Part shown: positions 13,057 through 20,967 of the stretch, one piece after another
How the letters are laid out: each line of letters opens with the position of its first letter
How positions within the stretch are numbered: position 1 is the stretch's first letter
Source: Caldilineae bacterium
Lineage (GTDB): Bacteria > Chloroflexota > Anaerolineae > JAAEKA01
Reading direction: 5' to 3'
Length of the DNA stretch: 23,470 nt
NCBI GenBank assembly: GCA_020634555.1
Contig: JACKBK010000044.1
Location: 1-23,470, forward strand
Translations under genes and position numbers: made by a program
The notes under the pieces: generated by a model
Database searches by the model: none
The model's input: only the letters and a program-made list of their open reading frames with translations
What the model was told of the DNA's origin: nothing

Positions 13057-15813
13057 TTGAACGCAGCCAAACTCAAAAATCCTTCGTTTAGCCTCATTCA
13101 AACCAAGCTCTACCGGCCGGCTGTCAGCGACAACCTGATTCGTCGTCCGCGCCTGACAAACCTGCTGAACAACGGACGCAATCTTCCTCTCACACTGGTA
13201 TTGGCTCCGGCCGGCTCCGGTAAGACGACACTCCTCAGCGATTGGCTGGACACGTGCCCTTGCCCCAGCGCCTGGCTCTCACTCGATGAGAGTGACAGCG
13301 ACCTGGACGTTTTCCTCAGCTATTTCATCGCCGCCATTCGCACTATCTTCCCCGAAGCCTGCGAACAGACCCTGGCCTTGCTGCAAGTTGCTGAACTGCC
13401 ACCAACAAAGGTACTGGCCGGCACGCTGATCAACGAAATTGAGGGGCTCCACAACCACCCCCTGCTGGCAGACGAGCAGCGATTCGTGCTGGTTCTCGAC
13501 GACTACCAATTGATCTCAGGTCAAGAGGTCAACGAGCTGTTGATCGATCTGTTGCGGCATCCGTCGCAGACGATGAGCCTGGCGATTTCTACCCGCAGAG
13601 ACCCCGCGCTGCCGTTGAACAAGCTGCGCGCCGGCGGTCTTTTAACAGAGATTCGGCGGCAGGATCTACGGTTTTCGGCAAAGGAAACAAAGGAATATCT
13701 GCAGCGATCCACAGAACATCCGGTCAGCGATTCTGTAGCAGCCGTTCTGACCGACAAGACTGAAGGCTGGATCACCGGCCTGCACCTGGCAGTCCTCAAC
13801 CTGCGCCATATCTCTGATTCGGACGAGTTCGTGGCGAGCTTCGAAGCCAGCGAGCGGTACATCATGGACTATCTGGTGGACGAAGTGCTCTCGCGCCAGT
13901 CTGCAGCGGTCGAGGAGTTCCTGCTCAAAACATCGGTGTTGAATCGACTGTGCGGTCCACTTTGCGAAGCCGTTATCAATCTCGACACCCCGGTGTGTAA
14001 CGGACAGGCCTATCTGGAATGGCTCGAACAGACCGACCTCTTCATCGTAGCGCTGGACAACCAGCAGCAATGGTTCCGTTACCACCACTTGTTCCAACTG
14101 CTGTTGCAGACCCGGCTGGAGCGCCAGTACAGCCGCGACGAGATAGCTGAGATCCACAGAAAAGCCAGTTTGTGGTACGCAGAGAATGGATTTGTTGAGG
14201 ACGCCATCATCCACGCCATGGCGGCTGGAGACGAGCAAGCAGCTGTTCGGGTCGTTGTGACTCACCGCCACGAGGCGATGAATCAGGAACGCTGGCTGCA
14301 GATCGATCGTTGGCTGCGGTTGATACCCAGCCATTTGATCGACGAACAACCGGCGCTTCTCCTGCTGAAAGCCTTTGTTTTACAGCGCCAATGGCGATTT
14401 CCTGACATCCCGCCATATCTTGATAGTATTGACTCCCGGATCGAAGCGCTGGGTCCAGGCCCGGAAACCGGACAGTTACGCGGCGAAGTTGACGCGCTAC
14501 GCTCCATGCTGTCCTTCTATTCCCTGCGCAGCGGAAAAGAAACTTCGGCGCTGGCAAGTAGCGCGCTTGAGCGATTGCCGATGGCCCATTCCAGCGTCCG
14601 CGGACTTGCGTGGCTGTATTACGCGGCCGGTTTCCAGGCAACTGGAGAGACCACCCGGGCACGCGAGCTATTTCTGGAAGGACTCAAAGAGGATTCGCTG
14701 CATGGTAACTCGTTTCCCTCGCGTATCCTGTTTGGGCTTTGTTTTCTGACTTGGATGAACACCGACCTCGCCTCCCTTCGCCAGGTAGCCACTCATTACC
14801 TTCGTCTGTCCACCGAGCGTGGCCTGACTGAAGGCGTCGGGTTTGCGCACTACTTTCTGGGCACCGCAGCCTACGACGCAAACGACCTGGAACGGGCCGA
14901 GAGCGAGTTCAAAGCTGTAACAGTCCAACGTTACATTGCCCACGCAGCACCTTACTCCCAATGTGCCTTCGGTCTGGCATCATTGTATCTGGCGCGCGGT
15001 GACATCAAGCAGGCTGGCGAGGTAATCGACTTGGTGGAAACCTACAGCATCGAGATCAATAACTCCCGCATTCTGGCAGAAACCAACTTGTTCCGGGCTC
15101 TCCTGGCATTGAAGCAAGGTCAATACGCTGAGGCACGCCACCGAACAGCGGCATTCGATGACATCACGCAGTCGGTGCCAGCCGTCATGCTACTCAACCA
15201 GGAAGTTGTCTTAGCAAGCATTCTGCTGAACCTGGCCACGCCGGCCGACCTGCGCAAAGCAGCGGCTGTGATACTCCGCCTGCGCGATCTTGTTGAAAGG
15301 GCATCCAACACACGCCGAATGATCGATCTACTGGCCCTGCAAGCCCTGCTTGCAGACGCGCAGGGCAATCGCGCCGCCGCCTTGTTGTCCCTTGGGCAAG
15401 CGGTTGACCTTGCGGAGCCAAGCAGCGTTCTGCGGGCTTTTGTGGACCTTGGTTCCAAAATCGCCTCTCTGCTTGCGGAACTGGGCAGACAGAGAAGCAA
15501 TTCCGGGTTCATCGGCCAGATTCTGCAGGCCTTTCCCCCGGCTGACACCCAGGGCATCGACCTGATCCACACCGTTCCCGAGGTAGCCAACCAGGCGAAC
15601 CTCATCGAACCGCTGACCAACCGCGAGATGGAAGTTCTGGAGATGTTGGCGCAACGTTTAACGGCCAAGGAGATCGCGGGCGACCTGTTTATCTCCGAGC
15701 GCACAGTCAAACGCCACACCGCCAATATTTACCAGAAGCTAGGCGTCCACAGCCGCCAGCAAGCAGTCGCGTCGGCTACCTACCTCGGCATCCTCGACAA
15801 CACCACCCCATAG
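13057..15813 (+). CDS. LAL-type (MalT-like) LuxR family transcriptional regulator
   Basis: 918 aa, the usual length for LAL regulators. Residues 1-45 carry the family's opening (SLIQTKLYRPAVSDNLIRRPRL). The Walker A P-loop APAGSGKT is at about 50-57, and a Walker B-like VLVLDDYQLI is at about 145-154. The middle, about 340-800, is made of helical TPR/MalT-type repeats that bind the inducer. The C-terminal LuxR HTH starts at 853 (LTNREMEVLEMLAQRLTAKEIAGDLFISERTVKRHTANIYQKLGV). The start is TTG at 13057, the only start-like codon between the in-frame TAG at 13051 and the conserved N-terminus. It lacks a good Shine-Dalgarno, so expression may be weak or the messenger short-leadered. It is the only regulator in the window and lies between the two groups of glycine-zipper and metal genes, so it may control one or both. 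Confidence 0.92.
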   Translation: MNAAKLKNPSFSLIQTKLYRPAVSDNLIRRPRLTNLLNNGRNLPLTLVLAPAGSGKTTLLSDWLDTCPCPSAWLSLDESDSDLDVFLSYFIAAIRTIFPEACEQTLALLQVAELPPTKVLAGTLINEIEGLHNHPLLADEQRFVLVLDDYQLISGQEVNELLIDLLRHPSQTMSLAISTRRDPALPLNKLRAGGLLTEIRRQDLRFSAKETKEYLQRSTEHPVSDSVAAVLTDKTEGWITGLHLAVLNLRHISDSDEFVASFEASERYIMDYLVDEVLSRQSAAVEEFLLKTSVLNRLCGPLCEAVINLDTPVCNGQAYLEWLEQTDLFIVALDNQQQWFRYHHLFQLLLQTRLERQYSRDEIAEIHRKASLWYAENGFVEDAIIHAMAAGDEQAAVRVVVTHRHEAMNQERWLQIDRWLRLIPSHLIDEQPALLLLKAFVLQRQWRFPDIPPYLDSIDSRIEALGPGPETGQLRGEVDALRSMLSFYSLRSGKETSALASSALERLPMAHSSVRGLAWLYYAAGFQATGETTRARELFLEGLKEDSLHGNSFPSRILFGLCFLTWMNTDLASLRQVATHYLRLSTERGLTEGVGFAHYFLGTAAYDANDLERAESEFKAVTVQRYIAHAAPYSQCAFGLASLYLARGDIKQAGEVIDLVETYSIEINNSRILAETNLFRALLALKQGQYAEARHRTAAFDDITQSVPAVMLLNQEVVLASILLNLATPADLRKAAAVILRLRDLVERASNTRRMIDLLALQALLADAQGNRAAALLSLGQAVDLAEPSSVLRAFVDLGSKIASLLAELGRQRSNSGFIGQILQAFPPADTQGIDLIHTVPEVANQANLIEPLTNREMEVLEMLAQRLTAKEIAGDLFISERTVKRHTANIYQKLGVHSRQQAVASATYLGILDNTTP

Positions 15814-15845
15814 AATGTGTTAACGTTTTACATCGCGAAGTATCA

Positions 15846-15878
15846 ACATGCCGACGACAAGCTGCGAAATCGGCATGT
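15846..15878. terminator. Hairpin between convergent LAL and ZIP-like genes
   Basis: ACATGCCGA (15846-15854) and TCGGCATGT (15870-15878) form a perfect 9-bp stem with a 15-nt loop. It lies between the stops at 15813 and 15931. No T run follows on either strand, so a terminator role is inferred from position only. Confidence 0.45.
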
Positions 15879-15930
15879 CAACAAAACTTAAACATACCCC
15901 CGGTTCACTCTCCTGCCCCCAAGGCGGACA

Positions 15931-16617
15931 CTACTGCTGCAAAAACGACATAGCGAACCCCGCAACCGCAAACACACCGGTGAGCAGCCCGCCCCGTTCG
16001 AACGAGAACGGAATCAGAGAAGTGGTCAGCATGGCAATCAGGCCGCCGGCGGCAAACCCTGACACCGCTGCGCCCGTCGCGTCAGGCACCCGGACCCCAA
16101 AGGCATAGGCCAGCCCCCCGGCCACGCCACAGATTAGAACCACCCCGATCCAGATAGCCGCCACCCGTTTCATCGGACTGCCTTGTTTGGCCAGGTCTGC
16201 TGACGGGGCAATCGACTGTGGAATATTCGACACCATCACGGCCGTCAGGAATGCCGCGCTGAGGGCTTGACCGGCCGCGATTTGAATACCAAAAATCACG
16301 CACTCCGGTACCCCGTCGATGATCGCCCCTAACACGATGCCCAGCGCCCCCGCCCTCTTGCCAAAGTTTTGCTCAACCAGATAGTCAAGGCCGGCAAACA
16401 CGCAAGCTCCGACCATCAGCCACAGCACCACCGCCCGAGGGGGCAACACATCGGCGTCTGGAATCAGGTCAAATGCGATGGCGCTGAAAAGCGCACCCGC
16501 GCCGGCGCCGCCCAACCAGCCGACCCATTTCGTCGGTATCCTGAACCAGTATACAAGCAGGCCACCCAGGATCAACGGCGATTGCGCGAGCAGACTAACG
16601 ACTAGTGCGTGCAACAT
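15931..16617 (-). CDS. ZIP-family-like divalent metal permease with altered metal-site motifs
   Basis: 228 aa, integral membrane, with seven to eight helices that are Gly- and Ala-rich. The helix pair that forms the ZIP metal path is recognisable: GIVLGAIIDGVPECVIFGI (about 95-113) corresponds to TM4 'HNxPEG', and FLTAVMVSNIPQSIAPSADL (about 123-142) to TM5 'HEIPEG'. The conserved histidines are replaced: IDGVPE keeps Asp, Pro and Glu, and SNIPQS has lost both His and Glu. This suggests a different metal or a non-classical member; a ZIP with these changes may still transport. N-terminal TMs (LVVSLLAQSPLILGGLLVYWF) and FDLIPDAD are typical of the subfamily. The ATG at 16617 follows GGAGG. It is the last gene of the block on the minus strand. 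Confidence 0.75.
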   Translation of the reverse strand: MLHALVVSLLAQSPLILGGLLVYWFRIPTKWVGWLGGAGAGALFSAIAFDLIPDADVLPPRAVVLWLMVGACVFAGLDYLVEQNFGKRAGALGIVLGAIIDGVPECVIFGIQIAAGQALSAAFLTAVMVSNIPQSIAPSADLAKQGSPMKRVAAIWIGVVLICGVAGGLAYAFGVRVPDATGAAVSGFAAGGLIAMLTTSLIPFSFERGGLLTGVFAVAGFAMSFLQQ

Positions 16618-16714
16618 GTGAGCCTCCAGGAATTGGAAAAGTGTGGAATCGCTGCCAGCAATAGCGCCAGGGTTCCCCGATAACCGAGAACTGCGTCGCT
16701 GCCGGTGTTTATTG

Positions 16715-17302
16715 CTACGTTGTCTTGCCCGGAAGTGGCGCCGCCTGGTGTACTTCGTCTATGGAGGTATCCATCAGCGCCGTTGACTCACCCGGAAGTG
16801 CGGTCGCGAGTTGGACCTCGCCGGAAGCTTCGTCGCTGACAGACAGAATGACCACTTGGGCTTCATAGACGGCCATCGAGTCGACAAGAGATTCGACCTG
16901 GCTCTCCTCAACCAGCACCAAATAGGCCGAGTTGCCGGGCTGCATCTGGGCCGTCAACCGCTCCATGTCTTCCGTTGGGACCGGCCGCCCATGGTGTTGG
17001 CCAGCAATACCCCCGATGACGGCGCCCCCGACGGCGAAGGCCAGCAAGCCAGCAGGCCCACCGATCAAGCCCAGCAAGCCACCGGCCACTAGGCCGAGAC
17101 CCGCGCCAAGAACAGCATGCCCGGCCTCATGAAAGTGCGCCTTGCCGTTCTCGTCGACCTCGACCACCGCGTGAGCAACGACCTTGTGGGCCTCGAATGT
17201 CTCGTTTGCTGCTGGGTCATCGTTGATCGCGTCAGCTCGCTTCCGGTCGGCAAAGACAAACGCAACGACCTTGTAAACCACAGTTGGATCCACGTTCTTC
17301 AC
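16715..17302 (-). CDS. DUF1269-like glycine-zipper protein (second copy)
   Basis: 195 aa. It starts at a GTG (17302) behind AGGAG (17312-17316); upstream in-frame sequence is not supported. Residues 8-50 are an alpha-beta unit (VVYKVVAFVFADRKRADAI). A His-rich stretch NGKAHFHEAGH at 52-62 and QHHGR at 102-106 flank a glycine-zipper segment, 63-101 (AVLGAGLGLVAGGLLGLIGGPAGLLAFAVGGAVIGGIAG). The last 85 residues form another alpha-beta unit plus an acidic tail. Same plan as 12209-12784 but diverged. The four histidines bordering the membrane segment could bind metal, which fits the neighbouring transporters; this is an inference. It lies 91 nt after the small membrane protein and 97 nt before the ZIP-like gene. 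Confidence 0.78.
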   Translation of the reverse strand: MKNVDPTVVYKVVAFVFADRKRADAINDDPAANETFEAHKVVAHAVVEVDENGKAHFHEAGHAVLGAGLGLVAGGLLGLIGGPAGLLAFAVGGAVIGGIAGQHHGRPVPTEDMERLTAQMQPGNSAYLVLVEESQVESLVDSMAVYEAQVVILSVSDEASGEVQLATALPGESTALMDTSIDEVHQAAPLPGKTT

Positions 17303-17393
17303 GCTACTTCGCTCCTGGTAGTGATTGGGTTTGGTGTATTCAAAATGGGTTGAGTGGAAAGATGAAATCGGCTGGCGTTCAGGCCAGGCTCCA

Positions 17394-17726
17394 CTAGCCG
17401 GGCTCCTCCATGGTCGAGCTGCCCCACAAACCACGGTCGTACATCAGCAAATCCAACAGCAGGGCGACGCCGAGCCAGATCCAGTGTTGGTCGCTCAGGC
17501 GTCCCGGAGCGGCGATGAACACATAGACCAGGGTCGTCCAGGGAAAAATGAGTAGGGCAGAGATGGGCAGAACCACCGAACCTCGGAAGGCAAGCTGCCA
17601 CCGTCCCGGATCAAGCAGCCACCAGAACAGGCTCGCCACACGAATACTCAAAAACGCCAGCGCAACAACCAGGTAGGACTGCCACGCCTTGCCGGAGAGG
17701 GGACGTCGGATTGTCTCGAGAATCAT
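17394..17726 (-). CDS. Small three-helix membrane protein, unknown
   Basis: 110 aa; no family recognised. Three hydrophobic segments: SYLVVALAFLSIRVASLFWWLL (about 17-38), AFRGSVVLPISALLIFPWTTLVYVFIAA (46-73) and IWLGVALLLDLLMY (83-96). The N-terminus (MILETIRRPLSGKAW) is basic. The start at 17726 is preceded by AGGCAGG. It sits in the minus-strand block between the SRPBCC gene (61 nt upstream) and the second DUF1269-like gene (91 nt downstream). The codon pattern matches its neighbours, so it is probably a real gene and part of the same transcript. Confidence 0.65.
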   Translation of the reverse strand: MILETIRRPLSGKAWQSYLVVALAFLSIRVASLFWWLLDPGRWQLAFRGSVVLPISALLIFPWTTLVYVFIAAPGRLSDQHWIWLGVALLLDLLMYDRGLWGSSTMEEPG

Positions 17727-17787
17727 AATTGACCTGCCTGTTGGAAGCTATTTGAAAAGACTAAGGACCATCAGAATGGCTCGCTGC

Positions 17788-18222
17788 TCAACGGCTCTCG
17801 GCGAACGACTTGAAGCGCTGCATGGATTGGGCGACCTGCTTCGCAACCACACTGCGAATCAAGACGGCGAAAACAGACATCGCCCGGTTGAAGCTGAATT
17901 CGCTGTCCATGACCCAGCGTGTCTGACCGGGGCCGGTTTCATCGAAACGATTTTCGACCGTGTTGGTGACACCCCGAGCCTCGAACGCCGACGCAAAACG
18001 ATCGGGAGGACTGCGTGTGATAACTGTCTCGAAAATCTCCAGTTGCAGGCCTCTGAACTCGAAGATCACCCGTGACCGCGCACCCAGTTGATCCTTTTCA
18101 CCGGAAAGCAACTCGACACTCTTCACGCCGGGCTGCCATTGAGGTGTGTAGTCTGAGTTCGTTATCAGTTCCACGACCCGTTCGCGCGGCCGGTTGATGG
18201 TGATCTCAGAGGTTATCTTCAT
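17788..18222 (-). CDS. SRPBCC (START-like) superfamily protein
   Basis: 144 aa. It opens with MKITSEITINRPRERVVELITNSDYTPQWQPGVKSVELLSGE, the classic beginning of polyketide-cyclase/START-like proteins (beta strand, 'xRPxExVxxxltdxxxxpxW', then strand). FEFRGLQLEIFETVITRSPPDRFASAFEARG and TRWVMDSEFSF continue the curved sheet, and the C-terminal helix VFAVLIRSVVAKQVAQSMQRFKSFAES is present. These proteins bind hydrophobic ligands in a cavity; the ligand is unknown. The ATG at 18222 lies 17 nt inside the 3' end of the upstream glycine-zipper gene (stop 18206), in another frame and without a good ribosome site. Translation is therefore probably coupled. A longer reading to 18402 is rejected because it lies wholly inside that gene. 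Confidence 0.82.
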   Translation of the reverse strand: MKITSEITINRPRERVVELITNSDYTPQWQPGVKSVELLSGEKDQLGARSRVIFEFRGLQLEIFETVITRSPPDRFASAFEARGVTNTVENRFDETGPGQTRWVMDSEFSFNRAMSVFAVLIRSVVAKQVAQSMQRFKSFAESR

Positions 18223-19267
18223 GCTGACCGTCTTCAGGCGAGGCCAACAACGCCTGATCGGAATCCGGTGCTGCGTCGCCGTCGGGCGGCGACTCCTCAC
18301 CGGCCGGCAACTGCACAACCGCCGGCTGTGCATCGGGCTGGGGCTTTCCCAGCTTGTGCCACTCGACACGCCGGCTGATGACCCGCCCGATCCCATGGCC
18401 AACGTTCATTCCGGTTTGACCAAACAACGCGCCGACGCTTCCGGTAACGAGGACTGTTGCGGCCTCGCCGGTGGCATTCTTGCCGAAATTCTCCAGCCAA
18501 CCCGTGATGCTTCCCGGCTCGTCAGAGTCTGTGGACTGTGTGGGTTCTGCCAGCTCTGTATCCTCGGCGAGATCTGAGGAGTCTGTGAGTTCTGCGGATG
18601 CCGCGGGATCGGCAGCTTCTTCAAGCTGTTCAGGGGGCGTGTCCTCGTTGGACGACTTGCCCTGCCCACCCTTGACGCGTCCACCTATCGTCTCGCCAAC
18701 CACAGCGCCCACCAGCCCGCCGATAGGCCCGGCGACCACTACACCAACCGTGGCGCCGGAGGTCAACCCAACGATTTCTCCGACCCGGTCCTTGACCTTG
18801 GTGCTTAGCAACCGGCTACGATGACCGCTGGGCGGCTCGGAAGACTCGCTCGCGGCAGCCTGCTTACGATCCTCCGCAGCCTCTTTGATATCCTGAACGG
18901 CCTCCACGCCCAGCTTCAGGCCAAGCATACCGGCAGTGAAGGCGCCGACCTGTGCCCCGACAACCGCGCCGGGCGGTCCGGCCACGGACGCGCCGGCCAC
19001 GCCGCCTACCGCACCGCCGGCCGCCTCGCCGGCCGTCAAACCGGCGAACCCGCCGGCCACCTCGCGCGGATCAACGGCCTTGCCGATCTGCTTCAGCGTC
19101 CCCTTGGCTCCAGACGCCGCCTGGGAGGCGCGCTCCAACGGGCCCTGGGCGTTCTTGATAACCGCCACTGCAAAGCGCCGCCGTCCTCGCGATTGTGGTT
19201 GCACGGCGCGCGGTTCTTCAGGCACAACAGCCGTGGTTTCTTCGTTGCTCGCACTCTCTTCAGTCAT
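18206..19267 (-). CDS. Large protein with three glycine-zipper segments and an acidic linker
   Basis: 353 aa; no established family recognised. Basic patch RGRRRF at 28-32. Glycine-zipper segment 1 is at 71-120 (GGFAGLTAGEAAGGAVGGVAG... GPPGAVVGAQVGAFTAGMLGLKLG). Segment 2 is at 163-197 (GEIVGLTSGATVGVVVAGPIGGLVGAVVGETIGG). Segment 3 is at 267-296 (GEAATVLVTGSVGALFGQTGMNVGHGIG). Between 2 and 3 lies an acidic Ser/Thr/Glu-rich linker (205-250), and the C-terminus after 305 is Pro- and Asp-rich. The zippers should insert as helical hairpins in a membrane, leaving the linkers outside. The ATG at 19267 is preceded by AGGTGAGG; an upstream GTG at 19276 is possible. It overlaps the SRPBCC gene by 17 nt. 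Confidence 0.75.
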   Translation of the reverse strand: MTEESASNEETTAVVPEEPRAVQPQSRGRRRFAVAVIKNAQGPLERASQAASGAKGTLKQIGKAVDPREVAGGFAGLTAGEAAGGAVGGVAGASVAGPPGAVVGAQVGAFTAGMLGLKLGVEAVQDIKEAAEDRKQAAASESSEPPSGHRSRLLSTKVKDRVGEIVGLTSGATVGVVVAGPIGGLVGAVVGETIGGRVKGGQGKSSNEDTPPEQLEEAADPAASAELTDSSDLAEDTELAEPTQSTDSDEPGSITGWLENFGKNATGEAATVLVTGSVGALFGQTGMNVGHGIGRVISRRVEWHKLGKPQPDAQPAVVQLPAGEESPPDGDAAPDSDQALLASPEDGQHEDNL

Positions 19268-19410
19268 ATGCCTCACCTACGACAATGTTCCACACTACCG
19301 ATCACCACCCTGTCCAATGGGCGCGTGCCAACAAAACGTTCCACCTGCGATACTGGCGACGACAACGCGAGCCAATGCAGCGCATCGGCCAGCCGGGACA
19401 AACGAAACCG

Positions 19411-19863
19411 CTAGGCGCCGACAGCTTCCAGCAGCGTTTGCAGCGAAGGAATCTCGTCGGTGTCGTACAACACCAACACGCTACCGGTCAGAGAACTGAC
19501 ATGAGCCTCATCGACTCCCGGAACCGCATTCAGTGCGTCCGTGCATAACTCGCAGAGAGCCTCCTGGCCCTTCAACAGCGGCAAACGAAGGCGCGCCCTG
19601 CCCGGAATATCGGACGCCACCTTGGCGCCAGGCAGCGCCGCCATTACATCGTCAAGACTCAAGCTCGCCAAAACGGCCTGCTTCTCAGCCTTGACCTCCT
19701 CGAACAGATCGACCCAGTGCTCGAAGTACCACTCGACGCTGCCCAGCAGCTTGCCGTGGGCTTTCTTCGTGCTGTCAGCTAGCGAGCTGGCGATATCTGC
19801 CGGATTGGGAACAAGCGACGTGCCCGATCCTTCTATGATGGTTGCATCAGATGCTGCTGTCAT
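19411..19863 (-). CDS. HMA_2-like protein with N-terminal helical region (first copy)
   Basis: 150 aa. Residues 20-80 are helical, with a Trp/Phe-rich amphipathic part (VEWYFEHWVDLFEEVKAEKQA) that could lie on a membrane. The C-terminal domain, 85-150, has the HMA beta-alpha-beta-beta-alpha-beta pattern: IPGRARLRLPLL (86-97), helix to VPGV (114-117), and TGSVLVLYDTDEIP (126-139). The 'PGRxRxRxP...TGSVxVxYD' pattern is that of HMA_2-type domains (Pfam HMA_2), not of the classic GMTCxxC chaperones. There is a CELC at 104-107 inside the first helix, where such domains usually have none. The start at 19863 has AAAGGAG. The partial gene at 23215 and the 22030-22734 gene share this domain. Role inferred as metal handling. 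Confidence 0.8.
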   Translation of the reverse strand: MTAASDATIIEGSGTSLVPNPADIASSLADSTKKAHGKLLGSVEWYFEHWVDLFEEVKAEKQAVLASLSLDDVMAALPGAKVASDIPGRARLRLPLLKGQEALCELCTDALNAVPGVDEAHVSSLTGSVLVLYDTDEIPSLQTLLEAVGA

Positions 19864-20251
19864 GGTTTGTCTCCTTTGTCCTTGCGGTTGATTCGTAACT
19901 GCTCACTCGTCATTCCCGCCTCCGCGGGAATCCATAACCTCGCAGACCTGGATTCTCGCTTTCCTAGAAACTGCCTCGTAGAGATCCTTTGCTGGCGATT
20001 CGGCGTACTGGGGGTCGCTTGCTCAACTCGCTCATTGCGCAGCGCCAGTGACAGTAAAGAAGCTTCTTGCCACAGCGTATGCCTGTCTGTGATGGCATTG
20101 GGAACTCCACGGGAAGACCTGCACGGCGCGCACCCTGGCTGCTGAAGCCGGGCGCCTATGTGACGGGTGAGTAGTTGCGTCGATTCTATCGGTCCAGATT
20201 AGGTATTCAGGCTGGCCGGCACGGTCGAGCCTGGTCGGTTTCTGTGGCAGC
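19864..20251. repeat. Gene-free stretch with a degenerate palindromic repeat
   Basis: 388 bp without a supportable gene. At 19909-19976 is a MITE/REP-like repeat: ATTCCCGC-ctcc-GCGGGAAT (19912-19931), then a worn second half beginning CTGGATTCTCGC at about 19947. It has the form of the common 'GTCATTCCCGC..GCGGGAATCCA..CTGGATTCCCGC' dispersed repeat. A perfect 9-bp inverted repeat, CTGTGGCAG / CTGCCACAG (20242-20250 and 20258-20266), spans the stop of the DUF1345 gene. The rest (about 19980-20240) is unremarkable. The upstream promoter of the HMA_2-like gene must be here, but I cannot identify it. Confidence 0.6.
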
Positions 20252-20950
20252 CTATGCCTGCCACAGGGCGGTGAGTATGCTGACCAGAAAGGCGATTTGA
20301 ACAGTAACGAACAGGAAAGCGATGATCGAGTGGCCGATGGTCAGTCGTCTCATGCTCGGTGTCGTGACTGTGACATCAGACGTCTGGTAACACATGGCAA
20401 TCGTAAACGAGTAGTAGATGAAGTCCCAGTAATCGACCACCTCCGCGTCTGGGAAGGCAAGACCCTTGCGGAACGGTACGACGACCAATGCCTCAACTGG
20501 ATCGCTGGTCACACCGACCGTCTCGGGCGCAATCTCGTCGTAATAGACTTGGGCGTAGTGGAGCGCATACTGGATGTGCAGCATCAGCCACGCCAAAACC
20601 ACGGCCAACACGCCAATAGCCACATGCACGACCTGTTCGAGCGGCGTGCGATCCGCACTGCGGGAGGCCAGCACCACGGAAGCCCACAGTGCGATCAGCG
20701 ATGTAGCGATAGTGACCACCAACATCAACCGGCTGCTTGGCTCTGCTCGCTGTGAGATCGTCAGTGTGTCGTTGGCGTTTGCGCGAGCCATTGCCAGGAT
20801 TGCCAGCGCCAGCCAGCAGGCAATTGCCAGGTCCCAGGCGCCGAGGATCGCGCTGTCCAAGTCAATAATCGACACCAGCGCGCGCCAGGCCACAATTCCA
20901 ACGACGATGGCGATTAGCCAGCGAACTCGCGGCTGGTACAGACTGGTCAT
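20252..20950 (-). CDS. DUF1345 integral membrane protein, channel-like
   Basis: 232 aa with four to six helices: WLIAIVVGIVAWRALVSII (11-29), AWDLAIACWLALAILAMA, LMLVVTIATSLIALWASVVLA, VVHVAIGVLAVVLAWLMLHI and, at the C-terminus, IGHSIIAFLFVTVQIAFLVSILTAL. The DUF1345 signature is DYWDFIYYSFTIAMCYQTSDVTVTTPSMRRLTIGHS, near residues 168-205. The 'SFTxxMxxQTSDV' loop resembles the pore region of two-helix potassium channels, but ion specificity is unknown. The start at 20950 has AGGTACGCTGAGG before it. It follows the CDF gene by 17 nt, so the two are co-transcribed. Tyr-Tyr-Asp-rich loops lie between the helices. Confidence 0.85.
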   Translation of the reverse strand: MTSLYQPRVRWLIAIVVGIVAWRALVSIIDLDSAILGAWDLAIACWLALAILAMARANANDTLTISQRAEPSSRLMLVVTIATSLIALWASVVLASRSADRTPLEQVVHVAIGVLAVVLAWLMLHIQYALHYAQVYYDEIAPETVGVTSDPVEALVVVPFRKGLAFPDAEVVDYWDFIYYSFTIAMCYQTSDVTVTTPSMRRLTIGHSIIAFLFVTVQIAFLVSILTALWQA

Positions 20951-20967
20951 GCCTCAGCGTACCTGCA

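Noticed and set aside
12850..13101. Minus-strand small frames over the LAL promoter region
   Set aside because: They cover the divergent regulatory region and the LAL start, with no Shine-Dalgarno or family resemblance.
19867..20145. Plus-strand 92-codon frame (MSPLSLRLIRNCSLVIPASAGIH...)
   Set aside because: The 'VIPASAGIH' part is the usual translation of the palindromic repeat at 19909-19931; no ribosome site or family support.
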